Below are positions 24,243-32,349 of a stretch of DNA of 64,000 nucleotides, piece by piece. Origin of the DNA: Kitasatospora sp. MAA4 (lineage in GTDB: Bacteria; Actinomycetota; Actinomycetes; Streptomycetales; Streptomycetaceae); contig NZ_JARZAI010000025.1 in NCBI RefSeq assembly GCF_029893355.1, positions 50,966 through 114,965 on the forward strand, written 5' to 3'. Position 1 is the first letter of the stretch. Each line of letters begins with the position of its first letter. A model generated the notes under the pieces. It did not search any database and was not told the DNA's origin. It saw only the letters and a program-made list of their open reading frames with translations. The position numbers were made by a program, and so were the translations under genes.

Positions 24243-25484
24243 TTGCGCGTCACCCCGTCCTCCCCCACCACCCGCCGCATCGCCACCGCCCTGGTGGGCT
24301 CGGCCTCACTGGCGCTCTCCGCCCTCGCGGTGGCCGCCCCGGCCGGTGCGGCCGCGCCGCAGACCGATCGTCACAACGGCACGTCCTGGGTGCACTCCTG
24401 CGACGCCCCGACCGCCGGTCTGATGGCCTGTAACGCACTGCGGGTCACCAGCGTCGCCGAGCACGCCAACGCGCTGACGCCGAACGCGACGCCGTCCGGC
24501 TTCGGCCCGAGCGACCTGCTCAGCGCGTACAACCTCCCGGCGAACGGCGGCGCGGGCCAGACCGTGGCCATCGTGGACGCGTACAACGACCCCAACGCCG
24601 AGTCCGACCTGGCCGTCTACCGCGCCCAGTACGGCCTGCCGGCCTGCACCACCGCCAACGGCTGCTTCAAGAAGGTCAGCCAGACCGGCAGCACCACCAG
24701 CCTGCCGGCCAGCAACTCCGGCTGGGCGGGCGAGATATCGCTCGACGTCGACATGGTCTCGGCGATCGCCCCGAACGCGCACATCATCCTGGTCGAGGCG
24801 AAGACCGCGAGCACCGCCAACCTGGGCACCTCGGTCAACGAGGCCGTGAAGCTCGGCGCCAAGTTCGTCTCCAACAGCTACGGCGGCAGCGAGTCCTCCT
24901 CGGACCCGAGCTACGACACCTCGTACTACAACCACCCGGGCGTGGCGATCACCGCCAGCTCCGGTGACGGCGGCTACGGCGTGGAGTACCCGGCGGCCTC
25001 CCGGTACGTCACCGCCGTCGGCGGCACCGCGCTGACCCGCAACTCCAGCGCCCGTGGCTGGACCGAGTCGGTGTGGTCGACCAGCAGCACCGAGGGCGCC
25101 GGCTCCGGCTGCTCGGTGTACGACGCCAAGCCCACCTGGCAGAAGGACACCGGCTGCTCCAAGCGCACCGTCGCGGACGTGTCGGCCGTCGCCGACCCGG
25201 CCACCGGTGTCGCGGTCTACCAGACCTACGGCGGCTCGGGCTGGAACGTCTACGGCGGCACCAGCGTCGCCTCGCCGATCATCGCCTCGGTCTACGCCGA
25301 CGCGGGCACCCCGTCCGCGGCCATCCCGGCCGCCGACCTCTACGCCCACACCAGCTCGCTGAACGACGTCACCACCGGCTCCACCACCACCTGCTCGCCC
25401 GCCTACCTCTGCACCGCCGAGGTCGGCTACGACGGCCCGACGGGCCTCGGCACCCCGAACGGCCTGGCCGCCTTCACCGGCTGA
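24243..25484 (+). CDS. Secreted sedolisin-type (S53) serine-carboxyl peptidase
   Basis: 413 residues from TTG 24243, chosen for GGGAG 7 bases upstream and because it puts a clean signal peptide (RRIATALVGSASLALSALAV, cleavage after APAGA or GAAA) at the N-terminus; a longer frame starts at 24069. Catalytic residues of the S53 fold are visible: Glu164 and Asp168 in GEISLDVDM, oxyanion Asp242 in ASSGDGG and Ser341 in GGTSVASP. Sedolisins are acid-active proteases, and most carry a pro-domain of about 150 residues; here only a short segment precedes the catalytic domain, as in a number of actinobacterial S53-like secreted proteins. Four cysteines suggest disulphides. Extracellular. Confidence 0.88.
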   Translation: MRVTPSSPTTRRIATALVGSASLALSALAVAAPAGAAAPQTDRHNGTSWVHSCDAPTAGLMACNALRVTSVAEHANALTPNATPSGFGPSDLLSAYNLPANGGAGQTVAIVDAYNDPNAESDLAVYRAQYGLPACTTANGCFKKVSQTGSTTSLPASNSGWAGEISLDVDMVSAIAPNAHIILVEAKTASTANLGTSVNEAVKLGAKFVSNSYGGSESSSDPSYDTSYYNHPGVAITASSGDGGYGVEYPAASRYVTAVGGTALTRNSSARGWTESVWSTSSTEGAGSGCSVYDAKPTWQKDTGCSKRTVADVSAVADPATGVAVYQTYGGSGWNVYGGTSVASPIIASVYADAGTPSAAIPAADLYAHTSSLNDVTTGSTTTCSPAYLCTAEVGYDGPTGLGTPNGLAAFTG

Positions 25485-25497
25485 CCGTGCGCCTGTG

Positions 25498-25535
25498 ACG
25501 CTGCCCCGCACCCGGCCAGGGGTGCGGGGCAGCGT
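25498..25535 (+). terminator. Intrinsic terminator after the protease gene
   Basis: Perfect 16-base arms ACGCTGCCCCGCACCC (25498-25513) and GGGTGCGGGGCAGCGT (25520-25535) with a 6-base loop, 14 bases after the stop codon. Because the next gene is convergent and ends at 25538, it can terminate both. Confidence 0.9.
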
Positions 25536-25537
25536 CG

Positions 25538-26428
25538 TCAGTTCCTCTCTCCGGCCGACCGCATCGCGGGCGGGAACAGCTCTGCGATGAGCTGTGCGCG
25601 TCGCCGTCCGGTCCCCAAGTCGTAGACGGAGAACGGGAGTCCGGCCGCCCGCACGACCGGCCCGACGGAGTGCAGCGGGCAGCGCATCTCGTGCACGGTG
25701 AGGAGACTGTAGCCACTGGCGTCCAGCAGCAGCAGGGCACCGCCGGACCCGTCCTCCCCGGCCCGGGAGGCGAGGACCCACACCGCCTCGCGGGGCTCCA
25801 AGGAGCTGTCGCGGTGGCCGCGGTCGGAGTGGCCGAGCACATGCAGCCGGCTTCCGTCCCAGCTCAGCGACCTGTTGCTGACGGACTTGGCCGAGGGCAG
25901 ACCGCCCGGCTGCCGGGACTGCGGCTTCGGCAGCCCGTGTGCACCGCTGTCCTCGTCGAAGTCCAGCGGCACCCGGGAGAGCCCCCGCGCCTTCGCGATC
26001 TCCTGCGCCAACTCCGCGCTGCGGGCCGCCCGCACCACCTGACCGGGCCACGCCCGCCACACCAGCTGCTCGGCCAACCGAGGCAGCGGCGCACACCAGA
26101 ACAGCCCAACGGCCAACCCCGCACTCGCATCGACAAACGCGAGCACCCCGCCCACAGCCAGCCCGACACTGCCCCACCGCCCGACCACGCGATGCCACTC
26201 ACGCAACCGCAGCGCATCCGGCAGCCCCTCCTCGGGCACCCGCAACAGGTGCAGGCCGGCGGCTAGGCCGAAGCAGACGATCACGGAGACCACCCGCAGC
26301 CCACTACCAGCAGGCCCGGGCGCGCGCACAGCCAGCACCAGCCCCGCCCCGGCGACCACCGCCCGCGCTATCCGCATCCGGTACCGGGCGAGGACCCGCC
26401 AGGGCCCTCTCATCAGCGCTGCTGTCAT
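25538..26428 (-). CDS. Membrane protein of unknown function
   Basis: 296 residues from ATG 26428 (GGGGGCG upstream); an in-frame start at 26485 is possible. Three or four hydrophobic segments lie in the first 125 residues (ARAVVAGAGLVLAV, VVSVIVCFGLAAGLHLL, WGSVGLAVGGVLAFVDA and following). The C-terminal half is hydrophilic and has mixed beta pattern (RLHVLGHSDRGHRDSSLEPREAVW), without motifs I recognise. It probably has a membrane-anchored cytoplasmic domain. It is head-to-head with the terpene-synthase remnant. No function assigned. Confidence 0.75.
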   Translation of the reverse strand: MTAALMRGPWRVLARYRMRIARAVVAGAGLVLAVRAPGPAGSGLRVVSVIVCFGLAAGLHLLRVPEEGLPDALRLREWHRVVGRWGSVGLAVGGVLAFVDASAGLAVGLFWCAPLPRLAEQLVWRAWPGQVVRAARSAELAQEIAKARGLSRVPLDFDEDSGAHGLPKPQSRQPGGLPSAKSVSNRSLSWDGSRLHVLGHSDRGHRDSSLEPREAVWVLASRAGEDGSGGALLLLDASGYSLLTVHEMRCPLHSVGPVVRAAGLPFSVYDLGTGRRRAQLIAELFPPAMRSAGERN

Positions 26429-26536
26429 CGTCGCCCCCGAAGTCGTCCCCCGACGATACGGGAGGTACAGGGACGGCAACAGCACTCAGACGCTGCCGAA
26501 CGCGTCGACGGCCTCCGCCGACTCCGGAAGGCATTC

Positions 26537-27148
26537 GTGCACGCGCTCGCCGGCCTGGTCCAGCAGACCCGGGAGATCATGCCGGACCACTGGTGGCACC
26601 GGTACCGCGAGCAGTTGGCCGCCTGGATCCGCGCGGCAGCCGAGAAGTTGTTGACCTACGTGCAGCCGGGGCGCACCCCGACGCTGCGCCAGTACCTGGC
26701 GATCCGCCCGGCCGACGGCGGGATGCTGCTGGCCGCGATGTGGTGCGAGATCGCCGAGCAGTGCGTCACACCCGACTGGAACACGCCGCTCGTGCAGGGC
26801 CTGCTGCACTCGTTCAGCGCGTGCGGGTACCTCGCGAACGATCTCGCCGCCGGCCCTGACGAGACCTTCACCGCAGTCGCCGCACTGGTCCGAACTGCCG
26901 ACCTCTCGCCCCGAGATGCCCGGCAGCGCGCGCAGTCGCTGCTGAGCGCGGAGGAGCAGCGCTTCTGGTGGGCGCACACCGCACTGCGCGACTCCGACGA
27001 ATCGCGGCCTCACCACCGAACCGGGCTGCTCCGAGCCACTACCCGGTTCGCCCTGCACCTCGACCGGTTCCGGCTCGCCCTGCACGAGTGGACCGGCGCC
27101 AGCTCCCGCTACGCGTCGGCAGGTGATCAATCCCCAGGACCGACGTGA
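26537..27148 (+). pseudogene. C-terminal half of a class I terpene synthase-like protein
   Basis: 203 residues, GTG start with GGAAGG 5 bases upstream. The sequence follows the second half of bacterial terpene cyclases: ALAGLVQQTREIMPDHWWHRYREQL resembles the conserved segment around the W-x-x-R region, TPTLRQYLAIRPADGG resembles the Y-x-x-x-R-x-x-T-G helix, and ACGYLANDLAAGPDE stands where the metal-binding NSE triad (ND-L-x-S-x-x-K-E) should be, with the Ser replaced. The N-terminal half with the DD-x-x-D/E motif is absent; upstream the frame runs into the divergent membrane gene. It has lost metal ligands and half the fold, so no cyclase activity is expected; a residual or moonlighting product cannot be excluded since the ORF itself is intact. 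Confidence 0.6.
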
Positions 27149-27193
27149 TCATGCCGACTTCTGCTGCCAGCGCCTGCCCGCGTTGCGCCGCGC

Positions 27194-27925
27194 CTACCGA
27201 CGGGAGGCGATGAAGAGCGGCAGCAACTCCGTCAGCGAGGCGATCACCGTGACCCCGGCGTCCGCCTCCGAACGCCCCCCGCTGCGGTTGAGCCAGATCC
27301 CCGTCAGGCCGGCGTCCCGCGCGCCCTGCGCGTCGACGTCGTGCCGGTCGCCGACGTACGCGACCTGCTCCGGCGGCAGCCCCAACTCCCCACACGCGGC
27401 GTGGAAGATGGACGCGGCGGGCTTGGCCTCGCCGTGTTCCTCCGAGCAGATCAGCGGCCCGTCGGAGAAGAAGTCGGCCAGGCCGATCTCCTGCATCTTG
27501 GGCCGCTGGTTCGCCTCGCTGGCGTTGGAGATCAGCCCGAGCCGCAGCCCGTGCGCGGCCAGCGCCTCCAGCGTCGGCGCGGCGTCCGGGAACGGCTGCC
27601 ATGATGCGCGGTAGTGCCGCCGGTAGCTCTCGAACCACTCGGCCGCCGCCGTGTCGTCCAGCAGCTCGCCGCCCGGATGTACGGCGGCGACGAAGGCCCG
27701 GGCGCGGGCCAGTTGCTGTCCCCGGAACGTCAACTCCCCGTCCAGGAACCGCTGGTACGAGGCTGCCATCAGCTCGCTCCAGAGCTGCGCCGCCTCACCC
27801 GCCGAGGCCAGCGCACCGAGCCCGCCCTCCTCGCTCACCTGGGCGACGATGGCCGCCCGTTCGGCCCCGGTGTAGTCGAAGAGCGTGTCATCGATGTCGA
27901 AGAGAACGGCCCGGACGTGTCTCAT
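27194..27925 (-). CDS. HAD-family hydrolase (YjjG-like nucleotidase type)
   Basis: 243 residues. Motif I FDIDDTLFDYT (Asp9, Asp11), motif II GLISNAS, Lys in GEAKPAASIFHAACGELG and motif III YVGDRHDVDAQGARDAG. The helical cap between motif I and II (type C1) is typical of the HAD IA subfamily that includes YjjG-type nucleotidases and phosphoglycolate-type phosphatases. It is a cytosolic magnesium-dependent phosphatase; substrate unknown. The stop is 45 bases from the end of the terpene-synthase remnant. Confidence 0.9.
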   Translation of the reverse strand: MRHVRAVLFDIDDTLFDYTGAERAAIVAQVSEEGGLGALASAGEAAQLWSELMAASYQRFLDGELTFRGQQLARARAFVAAVHPGGELLDDTAAAEWFESYRRHYRASWQPFPDAAPTLEALAAHGLRLGLISNASEANQRPKMQEIGLADFFSDGPLICSEEHGEAKPAASIFHAACGELGLPPEQVAYVGDRHDVDAQGARDAGLTGIWLNRSGGRSEADAGVTVIASLTELLPLFIASRR

Positions 27926-27973
27926 GGCTCCCCCAGTGGACGAAGACGAAGTGGATCTCCTGCAACTCTAGGG

Positions 27974-28771
27974 TCAACTTCTCCGAGCCGTAGGGGGCTT
28001 CACGGAGCTGTCCGCCGGCGAGGAGAGTCGGTAGGCCGCGTACAGCAGCACCGCGGTGAGCGCGTCCTTCAGCGCACCGCCCAGGGCGGCTGCCACCTGG
28101 ACCAGGACAGCGTGGGGCGGCGCCGGAAAGGTTCCCAGCGTGGTGGTCTGCCAGTACTGCAGGCCGCTGGACGCGACGGAGCCGATCAGCACCACGGGCA
28201 GTACGCGCAGGACGGTGGACCAGCCACCGTGGGACAGCCGGAAGGCCCGGCGGAAGCCCCGTCCCTCCAGCAGGATCGCCATCGGCAGCAGTGCCGCGGC
28301 GAACAGCAGGTACACGGAACCCAGAAGAACCGCCTTCATCATGGGCGAGAAGGCGATATCGACATAGGCGTTGACGTCGATATCGCAGAGCAGCCTCAGC
28401 AGGCCGAAGACATCCAGTGCCACCAGCCAGCCCGCCAGTCGCCAGACCCGCCGCAGGTCAGGTCGCAGCGCCGACAGGATCCCGTGGCCGCCGTCCAGGA
28501 TCCGCAGCACCGCGGACCAGCTCCAGGCAGCCGTGAGGCCGTTGGCGGCCAGCAGGAACAGGTCGCCCGCCATCCGCAGGCCGGAGCCGTCGAGCGCCAC
28601 GCTCAGCCTCAGCTCGGCCACCACGGCGCCCGCGAACAGCACCTGCACCGCCAGCAGCTGCCACCAGCAGGCTGCCAGCTTTCCCCGTATGAGCGCCCAC
28701 CAGGTGTTCCCGGCCCGCTCGGTCGATTCGATCACCGAGGGACCATAGCCTGTCACCTGCGCTTTTTGCAT
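27974..28771 (-). CDS. Multi-pass membrane protein of unknown function
   Basis: 265 residues with six hydrophobic helices (for example WQLLAVQVLFAGAVVAEL, LAGWLVALDVFGLLRLL, AVLLGSVYLLFAAALLPMAIL, VLPVVLIGSVASSGL). N-terminus ERAGNTWWALIRGKLAACW is a short amphipathic lead as in membrane proteins of the glycerophosphoryl-diester phosphodiesterase-membrane-domain/DUF7847 type. No catalytic motif is visible. It ends 48 bases from the HAD gene and may be in the same unit. Function unknown. Confidence 0.7.
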   Translation of the reverse strand: MQKAQVTGYGPSVIESTERAGNTWWALIRGKLAACWWQLLAVQVLFAGAVVAELRLSVALDGSGLRMAGDLFLLAANGLTAAWSWSAVLRILDGGHGILSALRPDLRRVWRLAGWLVALDVFGLLRLLCDIDVNAYVDIAFSPMMKAVLLGSVYLLFAAALLPMAILLEGRGFRRAFRLSHGGWSTVLRVLPVVLIGSVASSGLQYWQTTTLGTFPAPPHAVLVQVAAALGGALKDALTAVLLYAAYRLSSPADSSVKPPTARRS

Positions 28772-28792
28772 GGCCTTTAGGTAGACGCAGAT

Positions 28793-29437
28793 TCAGTCCC
28801 GCGGCCTGCCGTCCCACCGCCAGGTCTCCAGACGCTCCCGCCCCGGAAGCGTCCCGCGCCCGGTGGCCCAGAGCAGCGTGGCCCAAGGGTCGCTCCCCTG
28901 CGGGGCGTCGGGGAACAGCCGTCGCAGCACCCGCGCGCACAGGTCGGCGGGCGGCGCCCAGGCGAAGCCCAGGCCGCCGGCGATGTCGTGGCCGTGGGCC
29001 AGCACCTCCACCACGCCCATGGCGGCGAAGCCCTCGGGGTCCGCGACGCCGAAGATGTGGTGCGCCCGAACGTCCGGTGACGAGGTACGCACGATCGCGG
29101 TCAGGAAGGCGCGGCAGGTGTCCAGAACCTGGATCAGCCCGGCCTGCCCGCCCTTCGGGTCGGCGAAGATCGTGCCGGGCGGGCCGCCGACCCGCCGGGC
29201 CTGGTACGCGATCGGCACGTGGGTGTCCAACGGCGGCCGCTTCGGGGCGAGTTGGCCCGCGTAGGCGAACAGGTCGTCGCAGATGTGCTCGACGGCCTCC
29301 CAGCAGTCCCAGTCCGAGCCGTCCGCCGGGACGTGCCAGTCCTGCGGGAGGGCGGCGGTCAGCGTGTCGATGAGGGCGTCGACGGCGAGATCCACGTCGT
29401 CGGCGGTGACCGGTCCTACCGGTGATGAGGTGATCAT
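28793..29437 (-). CDS. DinB/mycothiol-dependent maleylpyruvate isomerase-like protein
   Basis: 214 residues. The three histidines of the DinB/MDMPI metal site are in VEHICDDLFAYA, AHHIFG and VLAHGHDIAGG, spread as in the actinobacterial family with an N-terminal four-helix bundle. Known members use mycothiol (maleylpyruvate isomerase) or other thiols as cofactors; Streptomyces has many uncharacterised copies. It starts 83 bases from the operator region shared with the XRE-cupin gene on the other strand, so it may be controlled by it. Confidence 0.82.
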   Translation of the reverse strand: MITSSPVGPVTADDVDLAVDALIDTLTAALPQDWHVPADGSDWDCWEAVEHICDDLFAYAGQLAPKRPPLDTHVPIAYQARRVGGPPGTIFADPKGGQAGLIQVLDTCRAFLTAIVRTSSPDVRAHHIFGVADPEGFAAMGVVEVLAHGHDIAGGLGFAWAPPADLCARVLRRLFPDAPQGSDPWATLLWATGRGTLPGRERLETWRWDGRPRD

Positions 29438-29481
29438 CCGGCTGAAACTAGCGGGTCAGCCGTGGCCGCGCACCGGCATTT

Positions 29482-29514
29482 TGCCTCTGAGGCACTTTTC
29501 TTGCCTCATGGGCA
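29482..29514 (+). promoter_or_regulatory. Two operator-like palindromes between divergent genes
   Basis: TGCCTCTGAGGCA (29482-29494) is a perfect 13-base palindrome and TGCCTCATGGGCA (29502-29514) an imperfect second copy, 20 bases centre to centre, that is two helical turns. They lie between the DinB-like gene and the XRE-cupin gene, about 25 bases before the latter, and are the natural candidates for its binding sites. Confidence 0.7.
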
Positions 29515-29535
29515 ACGCGGGTGTCCACTGAAGCC

Positions 29536-30165
29536 ATGACCACGAGCCACCCGGACCCCGCCCCCGACGAAGCGAGTGGCCCGGACACCGCCGAGGTGCC
29601 CGGCCTCGGCGCCCGGCTGCGCGAGCAGCGGCAGGCGAACCGGCTCACCCTGGAAGCCGCGGCCGCCCGCGTCGGACTCTCGCCAGCCTATCTCTCCCGG
29701 CTGGAGACCGGCAGGAGGCAGCCGTCCCTGCCCGTCCTGCTCGGCCTGGCCCGCGCGTACGGCGGCACCGTCGCCGGACTGCTCGGCGAGCAGCCCGGCG
29801 AGCCCGATCCGGTGGTCCGGGGCGGCGCGATCGAACCGGGCCGGGCCGGCGGCTGGGGCTACCGCCGCGCGGGCGTGCCGGGGCGGGCGATGCAGGCCCT
29901 GCGCGTGCACGTGCCGCCCGGCGTCCAGGACGAGGTGGTCCGGGTCCACCCAGGAGAGGAATGGCTCTACGTCCTCCAGGGGCGGCTGCGGCTCACCCTG
30001 GGCGACACCGTCCACCTGCTCGAACCGGGCGACAGCGCGCAGTTCGACTCGCTCACCCCGCACTGCATTGCCGCCGACACCGCCGGCGCCCACGCGGGCG
30101 TCGAACTGCTCTTCATGCACACCCTCCTCCAGACCCCGGGCAGCAACCTCTGCCTGGGCTCGTGA
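29536..30165 (+). CDS. XRE-cupin transcriptional regulator
   Basis: 209 residues from ATG 29536 (an in-frame GTG at 29521 is also possible, Shine-Dalgarno weak for both). Helix-turn-helix LGARLREQRQANRLTLEAAAARVGLSPAYLSRLETG (about 23-58) followed by a cupin barrel with HVPPGVQDEVVRVHPGEEWLYVLQGRLRL and LLEPGDSAQFDSLTPH. This combination is the classical one for repressors that bind an aromatic, sugar or metabolite ligand and often regulate themselves. Palindromes just upstream fit autoregulation. It overlaps closely with a small membrane protein downstream (17-base gap). Confidence 0.9.
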   Translation: MTTSHPDPAPDEASGPDTAEVPGLGARLREQRQANRLTLEAAAARVGLSPAYLSRLETGRRQPSLPVLLGLARAYGGTVAGLLGEQPGEPDPVVRGGAIEPGRAGGWGYRRAGVPGRAMQALRVHVPPGVQDEVVRVHPGEEWLYVLQGRLRLTLGDTVHLLEPGDSAQFDSLTPHCIAADTAGAHAGVELLFMHTLLQTPGSNLCLGS

Positions 30166-30182
30166 ACCGGGAAGGACCCGCG

Positions 30183-30350
30183 ATGTCCGCTCACCCCGTA
30201 CACCCGCCGACGTACGCCCCGACCACCGACGCCGGCAAGCGCACCGACCACCGGGTGCTGATCCGCGTCCTCATCTACATGGCCGCCGCCCACCTCTTCG
30301 GCGGCTTCCTCTACCTGCTCTTCTTCCTCGGCGCGCACACCCACCACTGA
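30183..30350 (+). CDS. Small membrane protein, DUF6126-like
   Basis: 55 residues, ATG preceded by GAAGGA. Hydrophilic N-terminus (SAHPVHPPTYAPTTDAGKRTDHR) then a single strong helix VLIRVLIYMAAAHLFGGFLYLLFFLG ending in AHTHH. Streptomyces commonly carries such a small protein directly after XRE-cupin regulators; the sequence resembles the DUF6126 family. It is probably translated from the same mRNA as the regulator. The role is unknown. Confidence 0.72.
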   Translation: MSAHPVHPPTYAPTTDAGKRTDHRVLIRVLIYMAAAHLFGGFLYLLFFLGAHTHH

Positions 30351-30355
30351 CTCAC

Positions 30356-31813
30356 TTACTCACCGCCCAACAGCCCGCCCAGCACCTCCAACCCCCTCCC
30401 GAACGCCCGATCCGGCGGCGTGCCGAAGCCGATCACCAGCGACGGCGGCAGCGCGTCCGGCCCGTCCGGCGCGGTGAGCGGATGGCGGAACGAGTCCAGC
30501 GCCTCCAGCCCGAGCCCGCGCCGGTACGCCCGCTCGACCAGCACCTCCTCCGCCGGAAGGCCGCCCGGAAGGCCGTCCGGCAGCCGCAGGACGGCGTGCA
30601 GCCCGGCGGAGATCCCGGTCACCCGGACCTCCGGCGCACGCTCGGCGAGCAGCGCGGCCACCCGGTCGCGGCGCCGCCGGTAGTGCAGCCGGGCCCGGCG
30701 CACCTGGCGGTCGTAACCGCCGGAGCGGATCAACTCGGCGAGCGCCAGCTGCTCCAGGACCCCCGACTGCCCGTCGGCGGCCGCCTTCCGCGCCCGCATC
30801 GGCTCGACGAGCGCGACCGGCAGAGCGAGCCAACCGAGCCGCAGGCCGGGGGCCAGGCTCTTGCTGGCGGAGCCGGCGTACACCACCCGCTCCGGGTCGA
30901 GCGCCTGCATCGCGCCGACCGCCTGCCGGTCGTAGCGGAACTCGCCGTCGTAGTCGTCCTCGATCACCAGGCCGCCGGTCTCCCGGGCCCAGTCGACGGC
31001 GGCGGCCCGGCGGGCGGGGTGCAGCAGTGCGCCGGTGGGGAACTGGTGGGCAGGGGTGAGCAGGACGGCCCCGGCCCCGCTGCGCGCCAGCAGGTCGGTG
31101 CGCGCGCCGTCCTCGTCCACCGGGAGCGGCACGGTGGCCGGCCCGGCGGCGGTGATCACCGCGCGGTGCGGCGCGAGCCCGTACGCCTCGACGGCCAGCG
31201 GCCGCCCGCCTCGGGCGCTCCCGTCGCGCGCGTGCAGCTCGGCGCTGAGCAGGCTCAGGCCCTGGGCGTAGCCGGAGGTGAGCAGCAGCCGCTCGGGGTC
31301 GGTCCGCACGCCGCGGACCCGGCCCAGGTAGTCGGCCAGCGCCTGGCGCAGCTCGATCCGGCCGCGCGGGTCGGAGTAGCCGAGCGCGTCGCGCGGGGCC
31401 GACGCCAGGGCGCGGCGGGTGGCGGCGAGCCACTCCGCGTGCGGGAAGAGGTCGAGGTCGGGGCGGCCGGCCCGCAGGTCGTAGCGCAGCGCCGCGTCGG
31501 GCGAACGCGGCGCCGGCGCGCTGCCGCCGCGGCGCACCGCGCGGTCCGCCACCGTCGTCCCGCTGCCCTGACGGGAGGTCAGCCACCCTTCGGCGGCGAG
31601 CTGGGCGTACGCCTCGGCGACCGTGTTGCGCGCGATCCCGAGGTCGGCCGCGAGCACCCGGGAGGACGGCAGCCGGGTGCCCGGCGCCAGGCTCGCGCCG
31701 GCCGCGGCCTCGCGTAGCGCGTCCTCCAGGGCGGCCCGCAGGCCGAGGCCGCGGGCCCGTCGTTCGGAGAGGTCGAGGTGCAGGTCCTGACCCCAAGTGG
31801 CCCAAGAATTCAT
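30356..31813 (-). CDS. MocR/PdxR-family regulator (GntR HTH plus aminotransferase-like domain)
   Basis: 485 residues. N-terminal GntR winged helix (LPSSRVLAADLGIARNTVAEAYAQLAAEGWL) then a type I PLP aminotransferase-like domain: GYSDPRG, SGYAQGL, IEDDYDGEFRYDR and the PLP-binding lysine in GSASKSLAPG (Lys318). Members such as PdxR activate vitamin B6 genes and GabR a GABA pathway; the aminotransferase part is a ligand sensor, not an enzyme. It is divergent from the AhpD-like operon with 50 bases between starts, so autoregulation or control of that operon is likely. Confidence 0.92.
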   Translation of the reverse strand: MNSWATWGQDLHLDLSERRARGLGLRAALEDALREAAAGASLAPGTRLPSSRVLAADLGIARNTVAEAYAQLAAEGWLTSRQGSGTTVADRAVRRGGSAPAPRSPDAALRYDLRAGRPDLDLFPHAEWLAATRRALASAPRDALGYSDPRGRIELRQALADYLGRVRGVRTDPERLLLTSGYAQGLSLLSAELHARDGSARGGRPLAVEAYGLAPHRAVITAAGPATVPLPVDEDGARTDLLARSGAGAVLLTPAHQFPTGALLHPARRAAAVDWARETGGLVIEDDYDGEFRYDRQAVGAMQALDPERVVYAGSASKSLAPGLRLGWLALPVALVEPMRARKAAADGQSGVLEQLALAELIRSGGYDRQVRRARLHYRRRRDRVAALLAERAPEVRVTGISAGLHAVLRLPDGLPGGLPAEEVLVERAYRRGLGLEALDSFRHPLTAPDGPDALPPSLVIGFGTPPDRAFGRGLEVLGGLLGGE

Positions 31814-31863
31814 ACTGGAAATGAACCACGAGGGCGGTCCACTTACTCCCTAGGGTTGGCGTC

Positions 31864-32349
31864 ATGACCAAGACCGAAGAACTCGGGACCGTGCCCGCCC
31901 CCAAGCTGCGACTGCCGCTTCCGCAGATCGTCCCGGACGTCTACCGCGCCATGGTCGGGCTGAACAAGGCGGCCGAGGCCGGCTTCGACCCGGTGCTCGC
32001 CGAGCTGGTGAAGATCCACGCCTCGATGATCAACGGCTGCGCCTTCTGCATCGACATGCACAGCACGGACGCGCTCAAGGGTGGCGAGTCCCAGCACCGG
32101 ATCTTCGCACTCCCGGCCTGGCGCGAGACGCCGTTCTTCACGGCAAAGGAACAGGCCGCGCTGGCCCTGACCGAGGCGGTCACCCTGGTCACCCAGGGCC
32201 ATGTTCCGGACGCGGTCTACGAGGAGGCGGCCCGCCACTTCGAGCAGGAGGAGCTCGCGCAGCTCATCTCCCTGATCGTCACCATCAACGCCTGGAACCG
32301 CTTCGCCATCACCACCCGGATGAGCCCGGCTCCGCGGGCCGCCGAATGA
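31864..32349 (+). CDS. AhpD-like carboxymuconolactone-decarboxylase-family protein
   Basis: 161 residues. The AhpD-type redox site is GCAFCIDMH (Cys59, Cys62, His66), a CxxC pair with the conserved His three residues on. These small all-helical proteins act as alkylhydroperoxidases or reductase partners; the YurZ/AhpD subfamily of Streptomyces typically uses mycothiol or lipoyl systems. It overlaps the next gene by ATGA and starts an operon with a PEP-mutase-like enzyme and MgtC protein, opposite a MocR regulator. Confidence 0.9.
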   Translation: MTKTEELGTVPAPKLRLPLPQIVPDVYRAMVGLNKAAEAGFDPVLAELVKIHASMINGCAFCIDMHSTDALKGGESQHRIFALPAWRETPFFTAKEQAALALTEAVTLVTQGHVPDAVYEEAARHFEQEELAQLISLIVTINAWNRFAITTRMSPAPRAAE

